From positions 1 through 9,265 of the forward strand of contig PXPA01000009.1 in assembly GCA_003022255.1 (NCBI GenBank): a stretch of 9,265 bases of DNA, given 5' to 3'. This DNA is from Parcubacteria group bacterium SW_6_46_9. Its GTDB lineage: Bacteria > Patescibacteriota > Minisyncoccia > Phycocordibacterales > SW-6-46-9. This document shows, one piece after another, positions 1 through 6,668 of the stretch. Numbering within the stretch: position 1 is the stretch's first letter; the number at the start of each line of letters is the position of its first letter. The notes under the pieces were generated by a model. It had not been told where the DNA came from. It saw nothing but the letters and a program-made list of their open reading frames with translations, and ran no database searches. Made by a program: the position numbers and the translations under genes.

Positions 1-110
1 GCCGGTTTAACGCCGGCTAACTCCAGCAGCCCAAGCCACAGAAATACGACTCCCAGCACAAGGCGCAAAACCGTTACAACATGGTCTTCTGTTGTCAGCT
101 TTTCGGTCAT
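1..110 (-). CDS. Membrane protein, DoxX-like N-terminus (partial)
   Basis: The 5' end of a gene running off the left edge; 36 codons from ATG at 110 can be read. The peptide begins MTEKLTTEDHVVTVLR and continues into a hydrophobic helix (LVLGVVFLWLGLLELAG) followed by VKP. An arginine just before a helix carrying FLWLGLL and then a small G-V-x-P turn resembles the first membrane segment of DoxX-like small membrane proteins, but too little is visible to assign the family firmly. A TATACT hexamer lies 7 bases upstream of the ATG, which supports this as a real start and suggests a leaderless transcript. The gene is divergent from the secreted-protein gene starting at 206. Function is unknown. 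Confidence 0.6.
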   Translation of the reverse strand, partial: MTEKLTTEDHVVTVLRLVLGVVFLWLGLLELAGVKP

Positions 111-117
111 TATTGAC

Positions 118-123
118 AGTATA
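118..123 (-). promoter_or_regulatory. -10 box of the partial membrane-protein gene
   Basis: TATACT read on the minus strand, ending 7 bases before the ATG at 110, so transcription would begin at or next to the start codon. No good -35 hexamer is visible at the usual distance. Confidence 0.4.
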
Positions 124-170
124 ACGTGCCGGAGATGTTGCGATCTAACGTGGTAAACGAAACTTTAGCC

Positions 171-198
171 TTGACAAGTAGTCAAAAGTACGTAATAT
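171..198 (+). promoter_or_regulatory. Sigma70-type promoter of the 417-residue secreted protein
   Basis: TTGACA (171-176), a 16-base spacer, then TAATAT (193-198). Predicted transcription start is about 205, immediately before the GTG at 206. TTGAC (171-175) and GTCAA (181-185) form a 5-bp inverted repeat across the -35 box, which could be an operator or chance. Confidence 0.6.
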
Positions 199-205
199 AT
201 ACGTA

Positions 206-1459
206 GTGATTAGGGAATACATTATGCATACGACCAACCAGCACAATATTTTGTATAGCTCAAACGCTGTTGCTTGTGTCGCCGCGATCCTTATTACCCT
301 CACCTTATTTGTTGCTACTGCAGACAAAGCAGCAGCAAATGAGGACCTGTGCCCGATTAAAATTAATGAGCCGGCAGACATTTTCAATCTCGCTTTAAGT
401 GATCAGATTACCTTCAGCACCTTCTCTGTAGATGCAAGTGACACGGCTGGAGTTACAATCACCAATAATACTGATTGTAATTTTCCGGTAACCATTGCAT
501 CATATAAAGTGAAAAACAAGATTCTTGCTGATCAAAAATTATATCACCACCGAAAAGCTACTATATCTCCGCAATCCTCTCGGTTTTTACATGTCGAACT
601 ACCGAACTGCACCGCCCAAATTGACATCCTCCATGACCCCAACCGGGATGGCCCTCCCCAGCCACCAACACCAGCTAACCCAAAACTAATCGGCTGGACA
701 TTTCAGCTTCATGAAGATGACACAGCCAAAGAAAATGATGTCTTCCACTTTGCTACCAGCAGCCCGTATAACGGATTAGATAATTTCCCCGATGAAGATC
801 ACGGATACAGCAGTGTGCCTGAAGGAAGCTTATGCAGTGAAGGCTCTGACACGCTCGATATTGAGTGTGACACCGACCCAGATAACAGCCCAAGCACAGG
901 AGATACTGTTACATGGAAAGTATCCGCAGATGGTGGTGATGGTAGCTATTCATATAAATGGACTGGTGACGTATCCGGTACAAATAAAACAGAGACAGTC
1001 ACTTATACTAACACCGGACAAAAAACTGGAAAGATAACTGTCAAAAGCGGCGATCAAAAACAAAAAGCTCAGTGTAATGTGGATATTTCTGACAGTGGTG
1101 GCGGGGGTAGCTTTGGTATCAACCACAGCGGAACAAACATGTGGACTATTTCCAATATAGCTTTACCCTCAACACGAACAGAGCTTGACCTCAACAAGAA
1201 AGGCGGGTTTAGCCAGCAAGTAACCTTGAAAGCAACAAGTTCGCAGGTGGCCAATGCAGAAACAAAATTCGTGCATGAAGGCACCAAAAAAGACACTTTG
1301 ACACTCGACCCCGGAGAGTTTGGCGACTCGATTGAGTTGTTTGCTAACCCAAACGTTGCCGCCGGAACACACCCGGTAACTGTCACCGCCAAAGCGCCAA
1401 GCGGAATGAGTGCGTCAGCAGTTACCCCGTTGCGCGCTCAATCATACATGGAGTTTTAG
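206..1459 (+). CDS. Secreted multidomain surface protein (four-Cys domain, PKD-like, Ig-like)
   Basis: A 417-residue exported protein of unknown function. A hydrophobic segment (about 20-38) ends at KAAA|NED, a likely signal-peptidase site after residue 44. Residues 49-210 form a domain with cysteines at 49, 91, 135 and 210 that recurs twice in the 1033-residue protein downstream. Residues 217-295 are PKD-like (GDTVTWKVSADGGDGSYSYKW) with a Cys221/Cys290 pair. After a GGGG linker, residues 301-417 form an Ig-like beta domain with an AGTHPVTVTA strand. There is no C-terminal sorting motif or helix, so the protein is probably released or held non-covalently. Start: GTG at 206 sits right at the predicted transcription start and gives an n-region with Arg; ATG at 224, preceded by AGGGA at 212-216, is an alternative. 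Its stop overlaps the convergent gene by 4 bp. Confidence 0.85.
   Translation: MIREYIMHTTNQHNILYSSNAVACVAAILITLTLFVATADKAAANEDLCPIKINEPADIFNLALSDQITFSTFSVDASDTAGVTITNNTDCNFPVTIASYKVKNKILADQKLYHHRKATISPQSSRFLHVELPNCTAQIDILHDPNRDGPPQPPTPANPKLIGWTFQLHEDDTAKENDVFHFATSSPYNGLDNFPDEDHGYSSVPEGSLCSEGSDTLDIECDTDPDNSPSTGDTVTWKVSADGGDGSYSYKWTGDVSGTNKTETVTYTNTGQKTGKITVKSGDQKQKAQCNVDISDSGGGGSFGINHSGTNMWTISNIALPSTRTELDLNKKGGFSQQVTLKATSSQVANAETKFVHEGTKKDTLTLDPGEFGDSIELFANPNVAAGTHPVTVTAKAPSGMSASAVTPLRAQSYMEF
350..835 (+). repeat. Four-cysteine domain, copy A
   Basis: Residues 49-210 of the 417-residue protein. It shares EPADIFNLA, ITNNTDC, the ASYK strand, LPNCTAQIDIL, an END-F-HFA segment and a terminal Cys with copies B and C. 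Its acidic C-terminal part (LDNFPDEDHGY) is the most diverged of the three. The repeat is visible at protein level only. Confidence 0.75.
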
Positions 1460-2016
1460 TTTTTTGATACACCAAACTGATCTACGGTTACCTGCATACG
1501 TTCTGACAACCGGCTTTTTTCTGCTGTCTGAATTGCGGACGCGGCAATCACTGAGCTAATTTCATCACTGCGCCGGCCGGCATTAACCCGGGTTGTTATC
1601 GGTACATACGCAACATCTGACCGGTCAGTGCTAACCGAAAACGTGTGGCTGCGCTGGGCTGGCACATACACATCAGTTCCACACGGCAGCGTTTTGTACG
1701 TTTCCGAATCTGTTGGGTAACGTAATGTTACACCGCTTATTGCACACGAGTACCGCACGGCCGTTATGTGGGCGGATACGTCCGGGGCACTGGCAGTAAA
1801 ACGCATGCGGTCACCACTGTCGGCATTGCGATTCTCGATACGAAAAGACACCTGATGTGCCGGCTGATTGCCAAGGGGTGTTTTCGAAAAGAAAGAAAAT
1901 AACGATGGAGCGGCAAAAAGTGGCAACAAAAAGCCCCCACCGACAATTATGGCAAGCAGCAGCGTTATTTGTGCCATCCGAGAGATAATCCGTGCCGTTT
2001 GACTTTTTAACTTCAT
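1456..2016 (-). CDS. Small membrane-anchored extracytoplasmic protein, Ig-like
   Basis: A 186-residue protein I cannot name. A short basic N-terminus (MKLKSQTARIISR) is followed by one hydrophobic segment (about 15-36), most likely an uncleaved anchor with the rest outside. Residues 55-160 alternate hydrophobic and polar residues as in a beta sandwich and carry two cysteines (91 and 112, in YSCAISG and LPCGTD) that could form a disulfide. It reads like a single Ig-like domain. It is transcribed divergently from the sortase gene through back-to-back promoters, suggesting related control, and its stop overlaps the stop of the convergent secreted protein by 4 bp. The start is supported by a TTGACT-N17-TATTAT promoter ending 8 bases before the ATG; no Shine-Dalgarno is present. 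Confidence 0.75.
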   Translation of the reverse strand: MKLKSQTARIISRMAQITLLLAIIVGGGFLLPLFAAPSLFSFFSKTPLGNQPAHQVSFRIENRNADSGDRMRFTASAPDVSAHITAVRYSCAISGVTLRYPTDSETYKTLPCGTDVYVPAQRSHTFSVSTDRSDVAYVPITTRVNAGRRSDEISSVIAASAIQTAEKSRLSERMQVTVDQFGVSKN

Positions 2017-2024
2017 TACGTATA

Positions 2025-2053
2025 ATAATAACAGCCTTGAGATAAAAAGTCAA
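2025..2053 (-). promoter_or_regulatory. Promoter of the 186-residue membrane-anchored protein
   Basis: On the minus strand TTGACT (2053-2048), a 17-base spacer, then TATTAT (2030-2025). The -10 box ends 8 bases before the ATG at 2016, predicting a leaderless or near-leaderless mRNA. Confidence 0.65.
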
Positions 2054-2069
2054 TTAGTTTATTGACTTT
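2046..2069. promoter_or_regulatory. Perfect 9-bp inverted repeat spanning both divergent -35 boxes
   Basis: AAAGTCAAT (2046-2054), a 6-base spacer, then ATTGACTTT (2061-2069). The arms are exact reverse complements and contain the -35 hexamers of both divergent promoters. The symmetry extends beyond the two hexamers, which fits an operator for a dimeric regulator. It could also be a by-product of two facing -35 elements. Confidence 0.5.
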
Positions 2070-2090
2070 GATAACTTTTTGTTGTAGCAT
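2062..2090 (+). promoter_or_regulatory. Promoter of the sortase gene
   Basis: TTGACT (2062-2067), a 17-base spacer, then TAGCAT (2085-2090). The ATG at 2100 is 9 bases after the -10 box, so the mRNA would have little or no leader. No Shine-Dalgarno is present. Confidence 0.55.
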
Positions 2091-2099
2091 TTAGTTAGT

Positions 2100-2780
2100 A
2101 TGGATGTAACGGTAACATCACAAACACGTAAACCGTGGTGGTGGCGTAACCGCTTCCGGCTGACAGCCGCAATTACGGCTACCTCCTTCCTGCTTTGTCT
2201 GCTTGCTTATAGTTTTGGGTTGATTCCGTCCGGTTTGGTATATAAACCGGCTACCGCACGCACCACCGCAACTGACGGCCAAACTACACGCGCAGAAACC
2301 AGTCTGTCAGAACTGGAGGCAGCCCAAAATGCCCCGACAGATGAGCTGCCCGTCAGGATTCGCATTCCCGCCGTCAGTATTGATACAAAAATACAGAATC
2401 CGGCTAGCAAACGCGCTGATGTGCTTAACCGGTATCTGGCCGAAAGTGCCGTCCGCTACCCGGAATCAGGCAAGCCAGGAAACGGCAATATGTTTGTGTT
2501 TGGGCACAGCTCCGGTCTTGATTCGGTTATCAATCAAGCATACAAAACGTTTAACCGCCTAGAAAATCTGTCCGCAGGAGATACGATATATATTTCCACC
2601 GAGTCAGGTACCTTTACGTACAAAACAAAAACCGTCAACAAAAAGCGGAATGCAGCTGCGTATGTACCCTTTGACACCGACAAAGACTTACTCACAATCG
2701 CAACTTGTGATAATTTCGGGGCTAAAGAAGACCGCATTATCGTCCGTGCTGAGTATTCTGGTTACTCAGCGGATAAGTAA
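2100..2780 (+). CDS. Sortase (membrane-anchored cysteine transpeptidase)
   Basis: A 226-residue sortase that should cleave a C-terminal sorting signal on secreted proteins and attach them to the cell surface. A basic, tryptophan-rich N-terminus (KPWWWRNRFR) is followed by one membrane helix (about 21-43) and a linker of about 40 residues. The catalytic domain starts near residue 83 (LPVRIRIPAVSIDTKI). The expected catalytic triad is present: His136 in VFGHSSG, Cys203 in LLTIATC (the TLxTC motif) and Arg212 in EDRIIVRAEY. The length is normal for a single-domain sortase. The gene immediately downstream encodes a protein with a VPYTG signal, its likely substrate. Which sortase class it belongs to, and the surface acceptor, cannot be told from sequence alone. 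Confidence 0.93.
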   Translation: MDVTVTSQTRKPWWWRNRFRLTAAITATSFLLCLLAYSFGLIPSGLVYKPATARTTATDGQTTRAETSLSELEAAQNAPTDELPVRIRIPAVSIDTKIQNPASKRADVLNRYLAESAVRYPESGKPGNGNMFVFGHSSGLDSVINQAYKTFNRLENLSAGDTIYISTESGTFTYKTKTVNKKRNAAAYVPFDTDKDLLTIATCDNFGAKEDRIIVRAEYSGYSADK

Positions 2781-2786
2781 AACTGC

Positions 2787-2814
2787 TTGACATTATAATC
2801 TAAACAAGTATTAT
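2787..2814 (+). promoter_or_regulatory. Promoter of the VPYTG surface protein
   Basis: TTGACA (2787-2792), a 16-base spacer, then TATTAT (2809-2814), lying in the 64-bp gap after the sortase stop. It predicts a start near 2821 and a leader of about 24 bases without a Shine-Dalgarno. A second hexamer, TATCAT (2833-2838), 6 bases before the ATG, could drive a leaderless form. The surface protein can therefore be expressed independently of the sortase. Confidence 0.65.
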
Positions 2815-2844
2815 TAAATTACATTAATAATTTATCATCAGGTT

Positions 2845-5800
2845 ATGTCCTCAGTCATAAAACCCGTAAGTTCATACCTTCTTTTGCCGATTGCCGTCAT
2901 CGGTATCGCCTTTTCCGGCGTGGACGGTGTATCACCTGCTGAAGCACAAAGTCAGTCCGCTGATTGTACACTCGAGTTTAGCGAACCGGCTAGTGTATTC
3001 AATCTTGCTCAAGACAGCACGATTGAGTTTAGCAATTTTAAGAAAAACAACGGCAAAGCCTCAATAACAGTCACAAATAACTCCGACTGCGCGCTTCCAC
3101 TTACACTTGCTTCATATAAAATGACAAGCAGCGGGATTCTTAGTGATCAGAGTTTACACGCCGACACCTCCCTGACAGTAGACCCGAAAAGTACGCAAAC
3201 TATCAGCATTGCGATGCCGTCGTGTATGTCACAGATCGACTTGCTTTCCAATCCTAACCAGACGGGCGCTCCGGAAAACCCAAGTTTTTCTAACACTGAT
3301 CTTATTGGTTATACCTACCACGGCAACGAAAATGACGTCTTTGCCGAAAACGACATCCTCCACTTTGCTGACGACAGCTCGTACAACGAACTTGATCAGT
3401 TTTCTGACGATCAGGACGACCGACCAGAAGCCGCTCAGCCGGCACAAGGCTTTTACTTTTGTGACACAACGACATTAACCATCAGAAAGAAAGTAGGAAA
3501 TACTGACAGTAGCAATCTCAGCCCGTCCGACTTCAGTATTAGCGCAACGCCACATGAGGGCAACAGCCCGTCTTACTCTTTTGGGGGTTCAGAGGATGGC
3601 GTCACCCGAGACGTTGCCAGTATTCGGTACAATCTTACCGAAACTGGACCAAGTAACATCGATTTCACGACTTCTTACAGCGGAGACTGCCAAGCCCGCA
3701 GTGACGGCCCGGGGGGGCATGTAACACCTGATTCTCACGATACGACGTGTACAATCACCAATACAATCCAGCCTGATGACAATACGTGTCCACATCCAAA
3801 CAACCAACTGCCAATCGAAGAACCTGCTGATCTTTTCAACTACGCTCGTGAGGGAGCATTAGAGTTTAGCAGCTTTACGAAAACCGGCGGTGATGCTGCC
3901 ATCACAATCACCAACAACTCCAACTGTCAGCTGCCCGTAGCACTCGGTGTGTACGAAATGTATGACAGCAATTTTTCCGACCAACAGCTTCACAGTAAAG
4001 ACCAGGTAACAATTTCCGGCAATGGTGGGCAAGCTACCCTACAAAGTGATCTTCCGTCCTGCATGGCCCAAATTGATCTGCTCTACAATGCTGACGGGAA
4101 TAATCCACCGCAGACACCTTCATCAGCAAACCCAGACGTAATTGGTTATACGTACCATCAAAATGAGAACGACATATTCGCCGAAAATGACATCTTCCAT
4201 TTTGCTTCCGACAGTCCGTACAATGAGCTTGATCAGTTCTCAAACGATGAAGACGACCGACCAGACAATGCTGGCCCTGCAGCCAACTTCTGTTCTGATG
4301 ATCCCGACCCGGAACCGGAACCTGAACCAGAAGTTCCCAGTTGTCCGTTTGCAGAAACAAGCCAAGGCGGTGAGTTTGATCACGTAGTTCAGCTCAACGG
4401 AACTGATACACTGCCACGAGGGTACCTGGGAGCAAACGGTCCAACCAAATCAGCCGAAAAGAACCTCTCTCTTAGCTCCGGCACGTACGACGTTGCTCTT
4501 TTTGGTTGGGATGACAGCCGAAGCGGTAGTTACAACCGTGCTGACCAAAATCAACCATTTGAAAAATGGTATCTCCGCTTTGCAAACGATGCCGGCTTTG
4601 CTGTAGACACACCGTCCACTGAAGACCTCCCGGACGACTCTCAGCTTGGAACCACAACTACTAATCTATCAATTGACTTGTCTGCCAACACAACTAAAGT
4701 GCAAGCACGCCACCATGCACTGAAAGTCGACAGAACACTTGAGGGTGGAGCAAATAGCCTTGCGCCCGAGTGCGTAGGAATCAAAAAACAAAAGGAGGAA
4801 GAACCAGACCCGGCCGAAGCGACCTTCACGAAGACGGTGGACAATGAAAATGGATCTAACTTCCAACCGAATGATTTCACCATCACGCTCAACCAGAAAA
4901 ACGGACCAACAGAGTATCAGTTTCGTGGTTCCAAAAACGGCAAAACGATTACTGATATGGCGACTGGCACCTACCAAATCACCGAATCAACTGACACTGA
5001 TGCCAACTACAGCACCGACTACAGCAACACCTGCACGTCCGGTGAAATAACCATCGAGAGTGGCGATAATGTCACCTGCCAGATGACAAACGATATTTCC
5101 TACAATCCCACGCAACCACTTTCCGGCTCCTGTGATGTAACGCCTAGTGATGTAGAGACTGGCGAAACTGTTACCTGGGATGCTTCAGGAAATGGTGGTG
5201 ACAGCCCATACACGTACAGCTGGGATCTGGAAAACAAAGGCGATGACATCTCCGGGCAGAAGGTTTCAACCAACTACAGCAACGAAGAAAGCTTTGACGG
5301 TACCGTAACAATTAGTGACCAAAAAAATGAAAGCATTACCCGAACATGTACCGTATCAGTAGAAGACGAGGATACCGGCGGCGGTGGTGATGACGACAAC
5401 GAATCAGACAGTGGCGGTGGAGTCGGTGGTGGCGGTGATTTGCTGCAACCCCGAGACGATGATAACGACGATGATGACGACGGCGACGTTGCCGGTACCC
5501 AGGACCCTGAGTTCTCTGTCCAGTGTCAACCGGAACAGTCAACGTACCGCGTTGGCGAACCGGTAACCTTCACAGCTGACATCGACGGTAATATCGACAC
5601 CGATGAGGCGGACTTCCGCTGGGCGGCAACAGAAGGTCAGAACCTGGAGTATGACCAAACTACCGCAACTATTCAGTTTACAACTCCCGGACAAAAACAA
5701 GTTGGCGTTCGCGTTGATTACGAAAACGAGTACGAAACTGCCAAATGTTCAGTATCAATCCGCAGCGCCCAAACCGGTGTAACCTTAGATCAGGTACCGT

Positions 5801-5946
5801 ATACCGGCCCAAGCGATAACCCGATTGGCTTCTTTGTTCTGCTGATACTTACTGCCTCTGTCGGTGGCTACCTTGCGGTGCGGCAGTTACGTAATGATAA
5901 AGTTCATGTCGGTATTCCCCGCGACCACAAAACTAACCAACGGTAG
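2845..5946 (+). CDS. Large sortase-anchored multidomain surface protein
   Basis: A 1033-residue cell-surface protein. The signal peptide is residues 1-34, with likely cleavage at AEA|QSQ. The order that follows is: four-cysteine domain (41-206); prealbumin-like (SpaA/Cna-B type) domain (208-308, with a YNLTETGPS strand and C-TITNT end); second four-cysteine domain (315-483); Pro-Glu linker (485-497); a beta domain of about 140 residues bounded by Cys500 and Cys643; second prealbumin-like domain (657-752, YQITEST, C-QMTND); PKD-like domain (757-840); Asp/Gly-rich linker (841-886); second PKD-like domain (887-973); then VPYTG (984-988), a membrane helix (995-1012) and a basic tail. This is the architecture of a stalk-like anchored adhesin; binding function is inference. 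The adjacent sortase is the obvious processing enzyme. The chain is strongly acidic. Stop is 3 bp from the convergent MliC-like gene. Confidence 0.92.
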   Translation: MSSVIKPVSSYLLLPIAVIGIAFSGVDGVSPAEAQSQSADCTLEFSEPASVFNLAQDSTIEFSNFKKNNGKASITVTNNSDCALPLTLASYKMTSSGILSDQSLHADTSLTVDPKSTQTISIAMPSCMSQIDLLSNPNQTGAPENPSFSNTDLIGYTYHGNENDVFAENDILHFADDSSYNELDQFSDDQDDRPEAAQPAQGFYFCDTTTLTIRKKVGNTDSSNLSPSDFSISATPHEGNSPSYSFGGSEDGVTRDVASIRYNLTETGPSNIDFTTSYSGDCQARSDGPGGHVTPDSHDTTCTITNTIQPDDNTCPHPNNQLPIEEPADLFNYAREGALEFSSFTKTGGDAAITITNNSNCQLPVALGVYEMYDSNFSDQQLHSKDQVTISGNGGQATLQSDLPSCMAQIDLLYNADGNNPPQTPSSANPDVIGYTYHQNENDIFAENDIFHFASDSPYNELDQFSNDEDDRPDNAGPAANFCSDDPDPEPEPEPEVPSCPFAETSQGGEFDHVVQLNGTDTLPRGYLGANGPTKSAEKNLSLSSGTYDVALFGWDDSRSGSYNRADQNQPFEKWYLRFANDAGFAVDTPSTEDLPDDSQLGTTTTNLSIDLSANTTKVQARHHALKVDRTLEGGANSLAPECVGIKKQKEEEPDPAEATFTKTVDNENGSNFQPNDFTITLNQKNGPTEYQFRGSKNGKTITDMATGTYQITESTDTDANYSTDYSNTCTSGEITIESGDNVTCQMTNDISYNPTQPLSGSCDVTPSDVETGETVTWDASGNGGDSPYTYSWDLENKGDDISGQKVSTNYSNEESFDGTVTISDQKNESITRTCTVSVEDEDTGGGGDDDNESDSGGGVGGGGDLLQPRDDDNDDDDDGDVAGTQDPEFSVQCQPEQSTYRVGEPVTFTADIDGNIDTDEADFRWAATEGQNLEYDQTTATIQFTTPGQKQVGVRVDYENEYETAKCSVSIRSAQTGVTLDQVPYTGPSDNPIGFFVLLILTASVGGYLAVRQLRNDKVHVGIPRDHKTNQR
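2965..3462 (+). repeat. Four-cysteine domain, copy B
   Basis: Residues 41-206 of the 1033-residue protein, with cysteines 41, 82, 127 and 206. It is closely related to copy C across the LIGYTYH, NEND, FAEND and YNELDQFS segments. The two copies differ at many synonymous codon positions, so the duplication is not recent. Confidence 0.85.
3787..4293 (+). repeat. Four-cysteine domain, copy C
   Basis: Residues 315-483 of the 1033-residue protein, with cysteines 315, 361, 406 and 483 matching copies A and B. It contains EEPADLFNYA, ITNNSNC, LPSCMAQIDLL and an acidic tail (NDEDDRP). Confidence 0.85.
4306..4338 (+). repeat. Pro-Glu coding repeat (linker)
   Basis: Codons for DPDPEPEPEPE form a short imperfect tandem repeat (variants of GAACCG/GAACCT). 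It encodes a stiff spacer after copy C, such as cell-surface proteins use to separate domains. Confidence 0.7.
5794..5943 (+). other. C-terminal cell-wall sorting signal (VPYTG)
   Basis: Encodes VPYTG (residues 984-988), a short spacer PSDNPIG, a helix of about 18 hydrophobic residues (FFVLLILTASVGGYLAV) and a basic tail beginning RQLRNDK. This matches the tripartite LPXTG-type signal except that Val replaces Leu and Tyr fills the variable site. By analogy with LPXTG proteins, cleavage would fall between Thr and Gly. Confidence 0.85.
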
Positions 5947-5949
5947 AAT

Positions 5950-6582
5950 CTAACATAAAAAACACCCGCCGGCCGGCGGGGGTTTTTCATCAGCGCCGGC
6001 TTCCGGAGCGGTTGGCTGAGTTGCTTCGCCACTTGTGGTAGCTTCGGCTTCAGAGTCAGAATCCGTTGACCCGCCAGATTCAGTCTCCACTTCCGCCTCA
6101 GCCTCAACCTCTGCACTGGCTTCGGTCGGTAGGCTTGAGCTTCCGCGCCCAGATCCACGTGACTGTGTCCCGGTCTGAATGCAGCCTTCGGCTACAACTT
6201 CTCCGTCCTGCTTGATTACCGCTCCGTCCGACTGATTGCGGAACGTAACCGACTCATCGTCGCTTTCGAATTGCGTTTCCCCCTCAACTTGCGTGCGAGC
6301 AACTGTGGTTGTGTCACCGTTAGGGAGCGTTAGCATAGTATTCTCATCAGCAGAAAATGTTAGCGTTGCTGACTGATTTTGATCGCAGGCAAATGTCGTC
6401 GTCGCGGCCGCCTCAGCATCAGAACCGGCAGTTGCGTCTGACGTTGTCGGATTTGATTGTGTATCTGTACTAACTTGATTATTGCTTGAAACCGACCACG
6501 CAACTGCCCCGCCACCAACAACAACGGCAGCAATTACCAGTGCAGCGACCGCAGAAAACCCTCGTGTAGTGAAACCATTCAT
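5950..6582 (-). CDS. Membrane-anchored MliC-like (lysozyme inhibitor fold) protein
   Basis: A 210-residue protein from ATG 6582 (a TTG at 6588 would add two residues). One membrane segment (about 9-31) is followed by a Ser/Thr/Asn/Ala-rich linker (32-63). A MliC-type domain follows (about 64-135): FACDQNQSATLTF, LTLPNGDTTTV, a conserved strand SVTFRNQSDGAVIK and a closing Cys, with Cys66/Cys134 as the family's usual disulfide pair. Known MliC proteins inhibit c-type lysozyme through a loop with an SGxxY motif; here that region reads VEGETQF, so inhibitory activity is doubtful. The tail (136-210) is low-complexity and very acidic. The last residues (about 199-209, EKPPPAGGCFL) are encoded by the transcription terminator, an odd ending with two cysteines. 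No Shine-Dalgarno is visible. Confidence 0.75.
   Translation of the reverse strand: MNGFTTRGFSAVAALVIAAVVVGGGAVAWSVSSNNQVSTDTQSNPTTSDATAGSDAEAAATTTFACDQNQSATLTFSADENTMLTLPNGDTTTVARTQVEGETQFESDDESVTFRNQSDGAVIKQDGEVVAEGCIQTGTQSRGSGRGSSSLPTEASAEVEAEAEVETESGGSTDSDSEAEATTSGEATQPTAPEAGADEKPPPAGGCFLC
5958..5987. terminator. Bidirectional Rho-independent terminator
   Basis: A GC palindrome (CCCGCCGGCCGGCGGG, 5965-5980) is extended by one A/G mismatch and one C:G pair into A-tract/T-tract arms (5958-5962 with 5983-5987). Each strand has a strong hairpin followed by 5-6 Ts, so it can end both the surface-protein and the MliC-like transcripts. It lies entirely inside the 3' end of the MliC-like coding sequence. 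Confidence 0.9.
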
Positions 6583-6599
6583 AACCAAATGAAAATTAA

Positions 6600-6605
6600 C
6601 TTATA
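6600..6605 (-). promoter_or_regulatory. Possible -10 box of the MliC-like gene
   Basis: TATAAG on the minus strand, 17 bases before the ATG at 6582 and 11 before the TTG at 6588. No convincing -35 is present. A competing candidate is TACACT with an upstream TG further out. Weak. Confidence 0.25.
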
Positions 6606-6654
6606 ACTACATGCTAGTGTAGCATAATTATTTTTCGCCTACTACCGACCACTG

Positions 6655-6660
6655 TATACT
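6655..6660 (+). promoter_or_regulatory. -10 box of the VTT/DedA-like gene
   Basis: TATACT ends 8 bases before the ATG at 6669, so the transcript would be leaderless or nearly so. No recognisable -35 at 16-18 bases. Confidence 0.4.
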
Positions 6661-6668
6661 GCATACAT

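Noticed and set aside
1460..1465. T-run after the 417-residue gene, considered as a terminator.
   Set aside because: No stem precedes it.
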